A stretch of DNA of 64,000 nt from Adhaeribacter soli (GTDB taxonomy: Bacteria; Bacteroidota; Bacteroidia; Cytophagales; Hymenobacteraceae). Shown here one piece after another: positions 42,787-53,607 of this stretch. The notes below the pieces were generated by a model. That model saw only the letters and a program-made list of their open reading frames with translations. It was not told where the DNA came from and ran no database searches. The position numbers were made by a program, and so were the translations under genes. Position 1 is the stretch's first letter. Every line of letters begins with the position of its first letter. The stretch is taken from assembly GCF_008727925.1 (NCBI RefSeq), contig NZ_VTWT01000002.1:620001-684000 (forward strand). Reading direction: 5' to 3'.

Positions 42787-45057
42787 ATGATTAAAATAAA
42801 CAAAGAAGACGCCCTTAATTACCACAGCCAGAGCCCGGCCGGTAAAATTGAAGTAGTACCTACCAAAATGGTCAGCACCCAGCTCGATCTGGCCCTGGCT
42901 TATTCGCCGGGGGTAGCCGAACCCTGCAAAGAAATTGCGGCCAACAAAGACGACGTTTACAAGTACACCGCCAAAGGCAACCTGGTAGGCGTAATTACCA
43001 ACGGAACCGCCGTACTCGGTTTAGGTAATATCGGCCCGGATGCTTCCAAACCGGTGATGGAAGGAAAAGGCGTTCTGTTCAAAAAATTTGCCGGCATCGA
43101 TGTATTCGACATCGAGATCGATACCACCAACCCGGAGGAGTTCGTACGCATCGTAAAATCATTGGAACCTACTTTCGGGGGCATTAACCTGGAAGACATC
43201 AAAGCGCCCGAATGCTTTAAGATCGAGAACGCCTTGCGCGAGCAACTCAACATTCCGCTCATGCACGACGACCAGCACGGCACGGCCATTATTTCCGGCG
43301 CGGCCTTATTAAATGCCCTGGAACTGGTTGGCAAGAAGATCGGGGACATTAAAATGGTAATCAACGGAGCCGGCGCGGCTGCTATTTCCTGCACCAAGCT
43401 GTACGTTTCGCTCGGCGTAAAAATGGACAACATTGTGATGTTCGACAAAGACGGCATCATTAATCCCGAACGCAACGACCTGGATATTTACCGCGCTCAG
43501 TTTGTAACCCTCCGGAAGATCAAGACCCTGGCCGAAGCCATGGAAGGCGCTGATGTATTTGTCGGCCTTTCGGCCGGCAACGTGCTGGCCCCGGAACTGG
43601 TAAAACTGATGGCACCGGATCCGATCATTTTTGCATTGGCCAACCCGGACCCGGAAATTCCTTACGAAGTAGCCATGGCTACCCGCAAAGACCTGATCAT
43701 GGCAACCGGCCGCTCCGACCATCCGAACCAGGTTAATAACGTACTTGGTTTTCCTTACATTTTCCGTGGTGCGCTGGACGTGCGGGCTACCGAAATTAAC
43801 GAAGCTATGAAACTGGCCGCTGTGAAAGCCCTTTCCGAACTGGCGAAAGAACCGGTGCCGGATATCGTAACGAAAGCATACGGCGATAATTCCATCGTTT
43901 TCGGTCGCGAATACCTGATCCCGAAACCGCTCGACCCGCGTCTGATCACGGCCATTTCCCCGGCGGTTGCCAAAGCGGCCATGGAAAGCGGCGTAGCCCG
44001 TAAGCCGATCGAGAACTGGGAAGCCTACCACCAGGAACTCCTGACCCGCATCGGAATCGACCAGAAACTGATGAACCGGATCATTTCCCAGGCCAAACAG
44101 GATCCGAAACGTGTGGTATTTGCCGAAGCCGATCACATCAAGATCCTGAAAGCTGCCCAGGTGGTAAAAGATCAGAAAATTGCTACGCCTATTTTACTGG
44201 GTAACCGCAAAAAGATCGAACGCATTATTCAGGAAAACAACCTGGACTTAGGCGACAGCCTGATCCTGGATACCTATGAGGAAGATGAAAGAAGGGAACG
44301 TTATGCCCAGGTGCTTTTCGAAAAACGGAAACGCAAAGGCCTGAGCATGTTCGAAAGCCGCCGTTTGGTGCGCGACCGGAACTACTTCGGCAGCATTATG
44401 GTAGAACTGAACGAAGCCGATGCCCTCATTTCCGGTCTTACCCGCGATTATTCCAAAACCATTTCGCCGGCCCTGCAGGTGATCGGGGTGGAAGAAGGCA
44501 TTAACAAAGTGGCGGGCATGTACATCATTCTAAGTAAAAAAGAACCGTACTTCTTTGCCGACACCACCGTAAACGTAAACCCGACTACCGAGGAACTTTG
44601 CGACATCATTGGTTTAACGGCCCGCGCGGTGCGCTTCTTCGATACCGAACCTCGTATTGCCGTACTTTCCTATTCCAACTTCGGCTCCAACAACGGCCCG
44701 TTCCCGGAAAAAGCCCGTCTGGCAACCGAAATGGCCAAAGAAAGATACCCGCACGTGTTAATAGATGGTGAAATGCAGGCCAACACCGCCCTGAATACCG
44801 CCCTGCTTCGCGAGCATTACCCTTTCAGCGAACTGGCCGAAAAAGGCGCCAACACCCTGGTTTTCCCCGACCTGACCTCCGGCAACATTGCTTATAAACT
44901 ACTGCAGGAAATTGGCGGCGCCGAAGCCATTGGCCCGGTACTGATGGGCATGCGCAAGCCGGTACACATTCTGCAGCTTGGCAGCTCCATCCGCGAAATT
45001 GTGAACATGGTAGCCATTGCCGTGGTAGATGCTCAGAACTATAATAAAGGTTTATAA
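42787..45057 (+). CDS. maeB: NADP-dependent malic enzyme with phosphotransacetylase-like domain
   Basis: A 756-residue MaeB-type enzyme, oxidising malate to pyruvate and CO2. The N-terminal malic domain has [20 protein letters not shown] and the metal-site string [14 protein letters not shown]. The NAD(P)-binding domain has [16 protein letters not shown]. From about residue 428 the C-terminal third is a phosphotransacetylase-like domain ([37 protein letters not shown]) that in MaeB proteins is regulatory and binds acetyl-CoA rather than being an active transferase. Length matches E. coli MaeB (759). ruvA starts on the next base after the stop. Confidence 0.94.
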   Translation: MIKINKEDALNYHSQSPAGKIEVVPTKMVSTQLDLALAYSPGVAEPCKEIAANKDDVYKYTAKGNLVGVITNGTAVLGLGNIGPDASKPVMEGKGVLFKKFAGIDVFDIEIDTTNPEEFVRIVKSLEPTFGGINLEDIKAPECFKIENALREQLNIPLMHDDQHGTAIISGAALLNALELVGKKIGDIKMVINGAGAAAISCTKLYVSLGVKMDNIVMFDKDGIINPERNDLDIYRAQFVTLRKIKTLAEAMEGADVFVGLSAGNVLAPELVKLMAPDPIIFALANPDPEIPYEVAMATRKDLIMATGRSDHPNQVNNVLGFPYIFRGALDVRATEINEAMKLAAVKALSELAKEPVPDIVTKAYGDNSIVFGREYLIPKPLDPRLITAISPAVAKAAMESGVARKPIENWEAYHQELLTRIGIDQKLMNRIISQAKQDPKRVVFAEADHIKILKAAQVVKDQKIATPILLGNRKKIERIIQENNLDLGDSLILDTYEEDERRERYAQVLFEKRKRKGLSMFESRRLVRDRNYFGSIMVELNEADALISGLTRDYSKTISPALQVIGVEEGINKVAGMYIILSKKEPYFFADTTVNVNPTTEELCDIIGLTARAVRFFDTEPRIAVLSYSNFGSNNGPFPEKARLATEMAKERYPHVLIDGEMQANTALNTALLREHYPFSELAEKGANTLVFPDLTSGNIAYKLLQEIGGAEAIGPVLMGMRKPVHILQLGSSIREIVNMVAIAVVDAQNYNKGL

Positions 45058-45648
45058 ATGATAGCCTATATCGACGGAAAACTCACGTTCAAAGATCCTA
45101 CTTACGTTATTATTGACGTAGGGGGAATCGGTTACCAGATCCGGATCTCCCTGAACACTTTTGCCCAGTTGCAGGAAGGCGAACGCTGCAAATTATACAC
45201 CTACCTGCATATTAAAGAAGATGCGCACACGTTATATGGTTTCAGCGATCCGGCCGAAAAGAACGTTTTCCTGCACCTGATCTCTATTTCCGGGGTAGGT
45301 CCCGGCACCGGACTTATGATCGTTTCTTCGTTAAGCGTAGGTGAAATTCAGCAGGCCATTGTAAGGGAAGATGTGCGTACGATCCAGCAGGTGAAAGGTA
45401 TTGGAGCAAAAACCGCTCAGCGCATTATCCTGGAACTCAAGGACAAGTTCCGCAAAGAAAGCCCGGTAGATGCCGCTGCTTTCGGGGCGGTATCACACAA
45501 TACGAACCGCAACGAAGCGTTATCTGCTTTAGTAACGCTGGGCTTTGCCAAAAACGTGGCCGAGAAAACGCTGGACGCCATAATGAAACGCGAAGGGAAC
45601 AATCTCAGCGTGGAACAGCTGATAAAATTTGCTTTAAAATCTTCATAG
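45058..45648 (+). CDS. ruvA: Holliday junction branch migration protein RuvA
   Basis: A 196-residue protein that clamps four-way DNA junctions for RuvB. The N-terminal OB fold starts MIAYIDGKL and contains VIIDVGGIGYQIRISL. The helix-hairpin-helix domain shows ISGVGPGTGLMIVSSLS and VKGIGAKTAQRIILELKDK. The C-terminal RuvB-contacting domain is NRNEALSALVTLGFAKN to the end. It abuts maeB with zero spacing and precedes sprA by 16 bp, so the three are one transcript. Confidence 0.95.
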   Translation: MIAYIDGKLTFKDPTYVIIDVGGIGYQIRISLNTFAQLQEGERCKLYTYLHIKEDAHTLYGFSDPAEKNVFLHLISISGVGPGTGLMIVSSLSVGEIQQAIVREDVRTIQQVKGIGAKTAQRIILELKDKFRKESPVDAAAFGAVSHNTNRNEALSALVTLGFAKNVAEKTLDAIMKREGNNLSVEQLIKFALKSS

Positions 45649-45664
45649 CCTACTTATACTCACC

Positions 45665-48600
45665 TTGATCTCGATTAAAGGACGAAAACAAACTATTGCA
45701 GCCTCGGTGGCAGTTATCTCTTTGTTGGCCTGGCTTTCGCAGGCAGCCACGGTGGGTAATAGAAGCAACCTAACGGGGTTCCGTACTTTCAGAAGTATCC
45801 TGGCGGCCGATACCACCGGGCAGGATACCACCAGAAACCGGAAATATACGCCCAGCACCCGGCCCAATTACCGGCCAAAGGATCGCCAGGGCGATCCCTT
45901 TTCCACGCGTCCCAGTCGTTCGCCTTTCGACTTGGGCCAGCCAGGCAACGTTACTACCAACGTAGAACTGGACGACAGCCTGCGCCATTACAACATTACC
46001 GAACAAATGGGGGAACTGGATTACCGGAACCCGAGCTACATGACGTTCGAAGAATATTCCCGCTTTCAGCAGCAGCAGGCCATCCGGAATTACTGGCGCA
46101 CCAAAACTGCCGGCCAGGATGGCGAAAGCGTGGTAGCCAGCAAACGGGTAATCCCTAAAATTTACATCAGCTCGGCTTTCGACCGGATCTTTGGCGGCAA
46201 TTACGTCGATATTCGCCCGAACGGGAACGTTACCCTGAAATTCGGCGCCCGCTTTAACCGGAACTTCAACCGTCAGCTTCCGCTTCGGCAGCAACGCGTA
46301 GGCGATTTTGAATTCGACCAGAACATTACCCTGAACCTGATCGGCCAGATCGGGGAAAAACTGAAACTGTCCTTTAACTGGGATACCAAAGCCAACTTCG
46401 AGTTCGAGAACAACATGAAACTCGAATACACCGGCTACGACGAAGAAATTATCCGCAAGATCGAAGCCGGTAACGTTAGTCTTCCGCTCAACAACAGCTT
46501 AATATCCGGCGGCCAGAATCTGTTCGGGGTGAAAACCCAGTTGCAGTTCGGTCGTCTGTCCGTTACGGCCCTTGCTTCCAACATCCGGGGCCGCGCCGAC
46601 GAGGTAAGAATTCAGAACGGCGGGCAGAACCGCCTTTTCGAGATCAAAGCCAGCGATTACGATCGCGACCGCCACTTCTTCCTTTCCCAGTTCTTCCGCG
46701 ACCGTTACGATAATGCTTTAAAGGGCCTGCCGCTGGTAAATTCCGGGATCACCATCCGCCGCCTCGAAGTTTACATTACTAACGACAACCGCGCCACCGA
46801 AAACCTCCGGAACATGGTTGCCCTAATGGACTTAGCCGAAGGAAATCCGAATGCGTTGCATGACCCCCTGCTGGCTACAAACGGTTCAACCAGAACACCT
46901 GCCGACAACAAGGCGAACAACCTGTACAAACTTTTAACTAACGGTGGCTCTGCCGCCCGCGACAACAATACTGTAGATCAGTTCCTGCAGTCTCAGATTC
47001 CCGCCCCGGCAGGCCAGGGCTTCAACAAAGCCATTGATTTCGAACACGTTAAAGCCCGGAAATTAAATCAGGCCGAATATAAATTCAATCCGCAGTTAGG
47101 TTATATCTCCCTGAATTCTGCCCTTTTACCGGAGCAGGTGCTGGGCGTTTCCTACGAATATACCCTGAACGGCAAAACCTATAAAGTAGGTGAATTGCAG
47201 GACGATTACCAGAACGTTACCGATAACCAGGTAATTTTCCTGAAGATGCTGAAGTCCACCAACCCGGCTTTAGGTCTGCCGACCTGGGATCTGATGATGA
47301 AGAACATTTACTCGTTGAATGCCAGCCAGGTAAGCCGCGACAATTTCCAGATGAATGTTATTTACAAGGACGACGAAACTGGAACGGACCTGAACAGCTT
47401 GCGCGAAGGTGACCTGACCAAAGACCGGCCGTTGGTGCAGGTGTTCAACATGGACAACGTGAACCGCAACAACGACCGGCCCGCTGATGGTAACTTCGAC
47501 TTTTTAACCGACATCACCATCGATCCGGAAAACGGGCGCATTATTTTCCCGGTGGTGGAGCCCTTCGGCAGCTTCTTACGCGGCCGGTTCCAGGCCGGAA
47601 ACGAGGACCAGGCCGAAAAAGACCGCCTGATCCAGAAATACGTTTTCCAGGAACTCTACGACTCTACCCAGACCGATGCCCAGCAATTTGCCGAGAAAAA
47701 CAAGTTCTTCCTGACCGGCCGTTACCAGGCTACCGCTACCGATGAAATTGTTCTGCCGGGTATCCAGATTGCTGAAGGATCGGTGCAGGTATTTTCCGGG
47801 GGAACGCAATTACAGGCAGGCGTAGATTACCAGGTAGATTATGGTCTGGGCCGGGTAAAGATCCTGAACCCGAGTTATATGAATGCGGCCAGCGACCTGC
47901 GGGTAACCTTCGAAAAAGCCGAGATCATTAACGTGCAGCCGCGTACGCTCATGGGCGCCCGCTTCGATTATAAATTCAACCCGGACTTTACCCTGGGTGG
48001 AACGGTATTGCATCTGGCCGAAAAACCCTTCGTTTACCGTGTAGGCATCGGCGACGAACCCTCGAACAATACCATTTATGGCCTCGACCTGAATTACCGC
48101 CGCGAGTCGCGCTTTTTAACCAAAATGACCGACAAACTGCCGATCGTGCAAACCAAAGTGCCTTCGGTAATTACCATTAACAGCGAATTTGCCCAGCTTC
48201 TGCCGGCTAAATCCAAGCTGAAAGGCGAAGACGGCGTTTCGTTTATCGATGACTTTGAAAGCGTGAAAACGCCTTATTCGTTGGGGGGATTCAACAATAC
48301 CGGCTGGCGCCTGGCGGCTACCCCATTCGTTCCCGGCGACCGCTTCGGAGCAAGCAAAGAAGGACGGGAGTATGCTTTCACCCGGGCAAAACTGGCCTGG
48401 TACTCCATCGATCAGGTGTATTATACCGGCAGCAGCCAGAAGCCATCCAACATCGGAACCGGCGACCTGAAAAACCACTACATCCGCGCGGTACAGAAAC
48501 GGGAGATCTTCCCGAACCGCGACCCGGAAATTGCCAACACGAACGAATACACTTTCGACATGGCCTACTATCCGGGAGAGCGGGGCATGTACAATTTTAC

Positions 48601-51600
48601 GCCAAAAATCCAACAGGATGGCAAGCATTTCGATGGCACAGTAAATCCTAAAAACAACTACGGGGGCATTAGCCGGGAAATTACCTTCGATACCGATTTC
48701 GATAACGCCAATATTGAGTACATGGAGTTCTGGATGATGGACCCCTTCATTAAAGGCCCGAACGGTGTAATAGACGACAACGAGAACCCGCCGACAAGCA
48801 ACGACACCCGCACCACCGGTGGTAGCCTGGTATTCAACCTTGGCAACGTTTCGGAAGACCTTATGAAGGACAACAACCGCTACGAATTCGAGAACGGCCT
48901 GCCGACTGCCAACAACTCCAACGCCGACACCGATGAGACGCCCTGGGGCCGGGTAACTACCCTCTCCTTCCTGACCGATGCCTTCGACAATAATGCCGGT
49001 TCCCGAAGCCAGCAGGATATCGGTCTGGACGGTCTGAACGATTCGGATGAAAAAGCATTCTTCCAGAGCATTTACGGCTACGGCAACCTCGATGACCCTT
49101 CCGGCGATAATTTCAGGCACCACCTGAATGCCGATTATACGGCCCGCAATGTGAAGATACTGGGCCGCTACAAGAACATTAACGGCATGGAAGGGAACTC
49201 CCCGGAAAACAGCATCGAAGCATCCTACCCTTACCCGGACAAAGAAGATTTAAACAAAGATAACGTGGTTTCGGACGTGGAGCGGTATTACGAATATACG
49301 GTTCCATTAACTCCGGGCGAGCTGGAAGTTGGCACGAACCCTTACATTGTAGATAAGGTTGAGAATAATATTAACGGTGATAAAGTAACCTGGTACCAGT
49401 TCCGCATTCCGATCCGAACCCCGATGGCCCGCAACGTAAACGGGATCAGCGGCTACAAATCTATCCGGTTTATGCGCATGTACCTGACCGATTTCGATGA
49501 CCCGGTAGTGCTCCGTTTGGTGCAGTTCCAGTTTGTGGCCAACCAATGGCGTAAATTCCAGTCTTCCTTAACCGAAAAGCCGGGTACCTGTATTGGTTTC
49601 TGCGACCCGAGTGCCGATGCTTTCGACGTTTCCGCCGTGAACATTGAAGAAAACGGAGAAGCCAGCGGCAGCACTATTCCGTACGTATTGCCGCCGGGAA
49701 CCCAGCGCCAGGACGACTATGCCTCGCAGAACAAGCGCCGCCTGAACGAGCAATCGATGCAGCTCTGCGTAGAAAACCTGCTCGATGGCTTCGGCAAAGG
49801 GGTGTATAAAAACGTTTCCATGGACATGCTCATCTACAAGCGCCTGAAAATGTTTATTCACGCCGAAAGCCCGAACGACGTAACCCAGGATAACCAGATG
49901 CGGGCCTATATCCGGATCGGTACCGACTACACTCAGAACTACTACGAATATTCCGTTCCGTTAAAAATGACCCGCCAGGGTACTACCGACCCGAATGCGA
50001 TCTGGCCGCAAGAAAACGAAATTGACGTAGCCTTCTCCGATTTCATCGATATCAAGAGCATGCGGAATAACATGTTTGCCGATAAGCGTACGCCTTTCTC
50101 ACAGGAACGGGATGGTAAGATCATTACGGTAGTGGGTAACCCGGATTTCAGCAGCGTACAGGGCATTATGATTGGGATCATGAACCCGCGCGACAACGGC
50201 ATGGCCCAAACCGCCTGCATTTGGGTAAATGAATTACGCGTTTCGGACTTCGATAAAACGGCGGGCTGGGCGGCTACTACCCGCGTGAACGCCAAACTGG
50301 CCGACGTTGCCGATATTACTGCCACCGGCCGGTATACCACCGTAGGCTTCGGCTCCATTCAGCAGAAAATTGCCGAACGCGCCCGCGAAAACACGAAGCA
50401 GTTCGATTTAAACTCGAATATTACTGCCGACAAGTTCATTCCTTCCGGTTTAGGTTTAAAAGTGCCTTTGTCTTTCCAGTACAGCGTAACCGAAATGGAA
50501 CCGCGTTACGACCCGCTGGAAGGCGACATGGAACTGTCTAAATCGCTGGAAAAATATCAGGATAACCCGGAAGAAAAAGCCGAATACCGGAAAGAAGTAA
50601 TAGACCGGACCACCACCAAGAGCGTAAGTTTACTCAACGTAAGGAAGGAGAAAACCAACCCGGATGCCAAACCAAGGGTCTACGACATCGAAAACCTTTC
50701 AGTATCATATGCCTACAGCGAAAAACTGCATACCAACATTCTTACTGACCAGGATATTACCAAAACCTATACCGGCGGCCTGGCTTATACCTATAATGCC
50801 ACGCCGAAGAACTTTGCGCCTTTCGAGCAAAGCACGCTCTTCGCCTCGCCTTACCTGAAACCGCTGAAAGAACTGAATGCCACGTTCCTGCCAAGCAGGC
50901 TGGCGTTCCGGGCCGACCTGGACCGCCGCTACAACAAACTGCAACTGCAGCGCCGCAATAATCCGTATGAGCTTCCAACCACTACCGGCATAGCGCCGCT
51001 GTATCAGAAGAATTTCTTCTTTAACCGGATCTACGATCTGAAGTGGGATCTGACCAAAGCGATTTCATTCGATTACACGGCTACGAACCGGGCGGTTATT
51101 GACGAACCATACGGCGAGAATACCGCGGCGGCAAACAAAGTGGTATGGGAAAACCTGAAAAACCTGGGCCGTACCACCAACTTCGACCAGACAGCAGCCA
51201 TTAACTACCGCCTGCCACTCGAAAAATTCCCGCTTACCGACTGGATCAGCGCCGATACCCGTTATGCTGCAACGTATTCCTGGACGGCCAGCTCCAACGC
51301 CCTGAACTCGCTTTCCGATACGGCTTCCAGCCAGTTGAAATTGGGAAATACCATTCAGAACAATGCTGAAACTTCGGTGAACGGCCGGATAGACCTGGTG
51401 AAGCTGTATAATAAGGTGAAGTTCCTGAACAAGATAAACAACGAAAAACCAAAGCAGGCGAACGCCCAGAAACCGGGCGCCAAGGTTCCGCAGCGGGTTA
51501 CGGCTAAACTGCCAACCAACGTAAAGAACCCGGAAGAAGCCAAAAAGGCCCAAAAGGACACCACCAAAACCCGGGAACTGAAAGGCCTGAAAACGGTGCT

Positions 51601-53023
51601 CCGCGCCTTAATGACGGCCCGCAACCTGAACGTAACCTATACCCGCAGCGAAGGATCTTTACTGCCGGGCTACCTGCCACGCACCAAGTTCTTCGGTTTC
51701 GAGGAAGGGTTCGATGCGCCGGGCTTCGGGTTTATTGCCGGTAAACAATACGGTTTGGATGAGCTTTATAACCGCGCCGCCAATAACGGCTGGTACACCG
51801 ACAGCAGCCAATACCTGCAAACGCCGCTCAGCTCCCTGAAAACCTGGAGCCTGGGCATCCGGACCGAACTGCAGCCGATCCGGAACTTTAACATTTTGTT
51901 AGATGCTAAGAAAGACGTTTCGGATATCCGCGAAGTATTCTATCGCATACCGGTAGACGACAGCACCGCTTTCCCGATTCCGGGCAGAGGGGCCGAACCA
52001 CAGAACCCGATCAATACCGGTTCGTTCAGCGTTTCCACAGTAACGATCCAGACCATGTTCGAATCCCGGCCGAAGAGCAACGTTTCTTCTGCTTTTGAAC
52101 GCTTCATCGAAAACCGCCAGATCATCCTGAACCAGTTACTAACCAATCCGGAAACAAACCAGGGCTTCAGTCCGCAGGATAGCGTTTATAAGCTGAATTC
52201 CCAGGATGTACTGATTCCGGCGTTCGAGCTGGCTTACAAAGGAAAATCGGCAGCAGGCAATTACAAAACCGAACGCGCCAAAGCCGGCGACCTCGTGAAA
52301 CGTATTCCGCTGCCGAACTGGCGCATCGATTATTCCGGCCTTTCGGACCTGGCATTCGTGAAACGGTACTTAAGTTCTATCTCGATCTCGCACGGCTATA
52401 CTTCGGTTTACGGGGTCACCAACTTTGCCAGCTCGCTTGCTTATACCACGCCGAACCTGGGCTTCCCGACCGAACGCAACGAACGGGGCGAATTCATTCC
52501 GTATTACGTGATCAGCCAGGTAACCATTATGGAACGCCTGACGCCGCTGCTGGGAGTTAACTTTAAAACCAAGAACAACATTACCGGCCGGATCGAATAT
52601 AAAACGGAACGAAATTTAAGTCTGAACCTGAGCAACGCCCAGGTAACCGAAACCCGCGTGAGCGACATTGTGATCGGAGCCGGTTATGCTACCAGCAATT
52701 TCCGCATTCCGTTCCGGATAAACGGCGAATACAAAACGCTGAAAAACGAACTGAATGCCCGTCTGGACCTTTCTATCCGCGACAACACCATTGTGCTGCA
52801 CTCCATCGTTCAGGACAACCAAGGCGCGGAAAAGAGCCGGAACGAAGTAACGAACGGTAACCTGCAGCTGCAATTACGGCCAACCATCGATTATACCATT
52901 AACCGGAACCTGAACCTGCAGTTCTACTTTACCCGTACCATTTCCGACCCGAAGATCTCGACTTCGTTCAAGAATACGGTTACCGAGGGTGGTATTCAGC
53001 TCCGCTACAGTCTGTCGCAATAA
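45665..53023 (+). CDS. sprA: SprA, outer-membrane translocon of the type IX secretion system
   Basis: A 2452-residue protein, close to the ~2400 residues of F. johnsoniae SprA. A TTG start is proposed: no ATG occurs for over 100 codons and the TTG begins a signal-like segment (TIAASVAVISLLAWLSQAA). The body alternates Tyr/Phe/Arg-rich strands with Asn/Asp-rich loops. Recognisable parts include VDIRPNGNVTLKFGARFNRN near 180, INSEFAQLLPAKSKL, DDFESVKTPYSLGG, and the C-terminal barrel strands ending EGGIQLRYSLSQ. SprA is known as a very large single-chain barrel that exports C-terminal-domain-tagged proteins. Neighbours ruvA upstream and gcvH-vanZ downstream are the usual Bacteroidota order. Confidence 0.95.
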   Translation: MISIKGRKQTIAASVAVISLLAWLSQAATVGNRSNLTGFRTFRSILAADTTGQDTTRNRKYTPSTRPNYRPKDRQGDPFSTRPSRSPFDLGQPGNVTTNVELDDSLRHYNITEQMGELDYRNPSYMTFEEYSRFQQQQAIRNYWRTKTAGQDGESVVASKRVIPKIYISSAFDRIFGGNYVDIRPNGNVTLKFGARFNRNFNRQLPLRQQRVGDFEFDQNITLNLIGQIGEKLKLSFNWDTKANFEFENNMKLEYTGYDEEIIRKIEAGNVSLPLNNSLISGGQNLFGVKTQLQFGRLSVTALASNIRGRADEVRIQNGGQNRLFEIKASDYDRDRHFFLSQFFRDRYDNALKGLPLVNSGITIRRLEVYITNDNRATENLRNMVALMDLAEGNPNALHDPLLATNGSTRTPADNKANNLYKLLTNGGSAARDNNTVDQFLQSQIPAPAGQGFNKAIDFEHVKARKLNQAEYKFNPQLGYISLNSALLPEQVLGVSYEYTLNGKTYKVGELQDDYQNVTDNQVIFLKMLKSTNPALGLPTWDLMMKNIYSLNASQVSRDNFQMNVIYKDDETGTDLNSLREGDLTKDRPLVQVFNMDNVNRNNDRPADGNFDFLTDITIDPENGRIIFPVVEPFGSFLRGRFQAGNEDQAEKDRLIQKYVFQELYDSTQTDAQQFAEKNKFFLTGRYQATATDEIVLPGIQIAEGSVQVFSGGTQLQAGVDYQVDYGLGRVKILNPSYMNAASDLRVTFEKAEIINVQPRTLMGARFDYKFNPDFTLGGTVLHLAEKPFVYRVGIGDEPSNNTIYGLDLNYRRESRFLTKMTDKLPIVQTKVPSVITINSEFAQLLPAKSKLKGEDGVSFIDDFESVKTPYSLGGFNNTGWRLAATPFVPGDRFGASKEGREYAFTRAKLAWYSIDQVYYTGSSQKPSNIGTGDLKNHYIRAVQKREIFPNRDPEIANTNEYTFDMAYYPGERGMYNFTPKIQQDGKHFDGTVNPKNNYGGISREITFDTDFDNANIEYMEFWMMDPFIKGPNGVIDDNENPPTSNDTRTTGGSLVFNLGNVSEDLMKDNNRYEFENGLPTANNSNADTDETPWGRVTTLSFLTDAFDNNAGSRSQQDIGLDGLNDSDEKAFFQSIYGYGNLDDPSGDNFRHHLNADYTARNVKILGRYKNINGMEGNSPENSIEASYPYPDKEDLNKDNVVSDVERYYEYTVPLTPGELEVGTNPYIVDKVENNINGDKVTWYQFRIPIRTPMARNVNGISGYKSIRFMRMYLTDFDDPVVLRLVQFQFVANQWRKFQSSLTEKPGTCIGFCDPSADAFDVSAVNIEENGEASGSTIPYVLPPGTQRQDDYASQNKRRLNEQSMQLCVENLLDGFGKGVYKNVSMDMLIYKRLKMFIHAESPNDVTQDNQMRAYIRIGTDYTQNYYEYSVPLKMTRQGTTDPNAIWPQENEIDVAFSDFIDIKSMRNNMFADKRTPFSQERDGKIITVVGNPDFSSVQGIMIGIMNPRDNGMAQTACIWVNELRVSDFDKTAGWAATTRVNAKLADVADITATGRYTTVGFGSIQQKIAERARENTKQFDLNSNITADKFIPSGLGLKVPLSFQYSVTEMEPRYDPLEGDMELSKSLEKYQDNPEEKAEYRKEVIDRTTTKSVSLLNVRKEKTNPDAKPRVYDIENLSVSYAYSEKLHTNILTDQDITKTYTGGLAYTYNATPKNFAPFEQSTLFASPYLKPLKELNATFLPSRLAFRADLDRRYNKLQLQRRNNPYELPTTTGIAPLYQKNFFFNRIYDLKWDLTKAISFDYTATNRAVIDEPYGENTAAANKVVWENLKNLGRTTNFDQTAAINYRLPLEKFPLTDWISADTRYAATYSWTASSNALNSLSDTASSQLKLGNTIQNNAETSVNGRIDLVKLYNKVKFLNKINNEKPKQANAQKPGAKVPQRVTAKLPTNVKNPEEAKKAQKDTTKTRELKGLKTVLRALMTARNLNVTYTRSEGSLLPGYLPRTKFFGFEEGFDAPGFGFIAGKQYGLDELYNRAANNGWYTDSSQYLQTPLSSLKTWSLGIRTELQPIRNFNILLDAKKDVSDIREVFYRIPVDDSTAFPIPGRGAEPQNPINTGSFSVSTVTIQTMFESRPKSNVSSAFERFIENRQIILNQLLTNPETNQGFSPQDSVYKLNSQDVLIPAFELAYKGKSAAGNYKTERAKAGDLVKRIPLPNWRIDYSGLSDLAFVKRYLSSISISHGYTSVYGVTNFASSLAYTTPNLGFPTERNERGEFIPYYVISQVTIMERLTPLLGVNFKTKNNITGRIEYKTERNLSLNLSNAQVTETRVSDIVIGAGYATSNFRIPFRINGEYKTLKNELNARLDLSIRDNTIVLHSIVQDNQGAEKSRNEVTNGNLQLQLRPTIDYTINRNLNLQFYFTRTISDPKISTSFKNTVTEGGIQLRYSLSQ

Positions 53024-53085
53024 ATGGTACCGGTTTATGCTAAAAAACAGTAAAACTGAATTAATGGCTAATTGTTGATTGCTAA

Positions 53086-53116
53086 TTGTTAATTGCAAAT
53101 GCAATACCTATTTTTG
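53086..53116 (+). promoter_or_regulatory. Promoter of gcvH
   Basis: TTG at 53086-53088, 20 bases, then TATTTTTG at 53109-53116: an exact Bacteroidota promoter. The -33 box lies inside an AT-rich GCTAATTGTTAATTG repeat. The gcvH ATG is 83 bases further. Confidence 0.75.
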
Positions 53117-53198
53117 AGCCGAAATTAACCGGCGTTAATTATCTTTTCGTTTTTAAAAACAATCAGCCATTAACAATCACCAATAAACAACTAAAACC

Positions 53199-53579
53199 AT
53201 GAATTTACCAGGCGAACTGAAATACACCAAAGAGCACGAGTGGGTACGCATTGAAGGCGACACGGCCGTTATCGGCATCACGGATTTTGCGCAGCGCGAA
53301 CTGGGCGACATCGTGTACGTAGACATCGACACGGTTGACAAAAAGGTGAACCGCGATGAAGTTTTCGGTACCGTTGAAGCCGTAAAAACGGTGTCTGACC
53401 TTTTCTCCCCGCTTACCGGCACAGTACAGGAACTGAACGAAAAACTGGGCGCTAACCCGGAACTGGTAAACTCAGATGCGTACGGCGACGGCTGGATGAT
53501 CAAGATGAGCATCGACAACAAAGCCGAGCTGGACGAACTGCTTTCGGCAGAAGCCTACGGCGAGCTGATCGGCGCTTAA
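53199..53579 (+). CDS. gcvH: Glycine cleavage system H protein
   Basis: A 126-residue lipoyl carrier that shuttles the aminomethyl group between the P, T and L proteins. The lipoylated Lys63 is in TVEAVKTVSDLFSP, and KYTKEHEWVR (8-17) and GITDFAQRELGDIVYVDI are the other conserved blocks. No gcvP or gcvT is in the window; the stand-alone location behind sprA is usual in Bacteroidota. It has its own promoter. Confidence 0.95.
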   Translation: MNLPGELKYTKEHEWVRIEGDTAVIGITDFAQRELGDIVYVDIDTVDKKVNRDEVFGTVEAVKTVSDLFSPLTGTVQELNEKLGANPELVNSDAYGDGWMIKMSIDNKAELDELLSAEAYGELIGA

Positions 53580-53607
53580 TTTTCATTACCTCCTTTCTGT
53601 AAGCGGT

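Noticed and set aside
43309-44136. A 275-codon antisense frame inside maeB
   Set aside because: It overlaps conserved malic-enzyme sequence and its translation shows no recognisable domain.
48116-49123. A 335-codon antisense frame inside sprA
   Set aside because: It lies wholly in a well-supported gene and has no promoter; long antisense frames are expected from the codon usage here.
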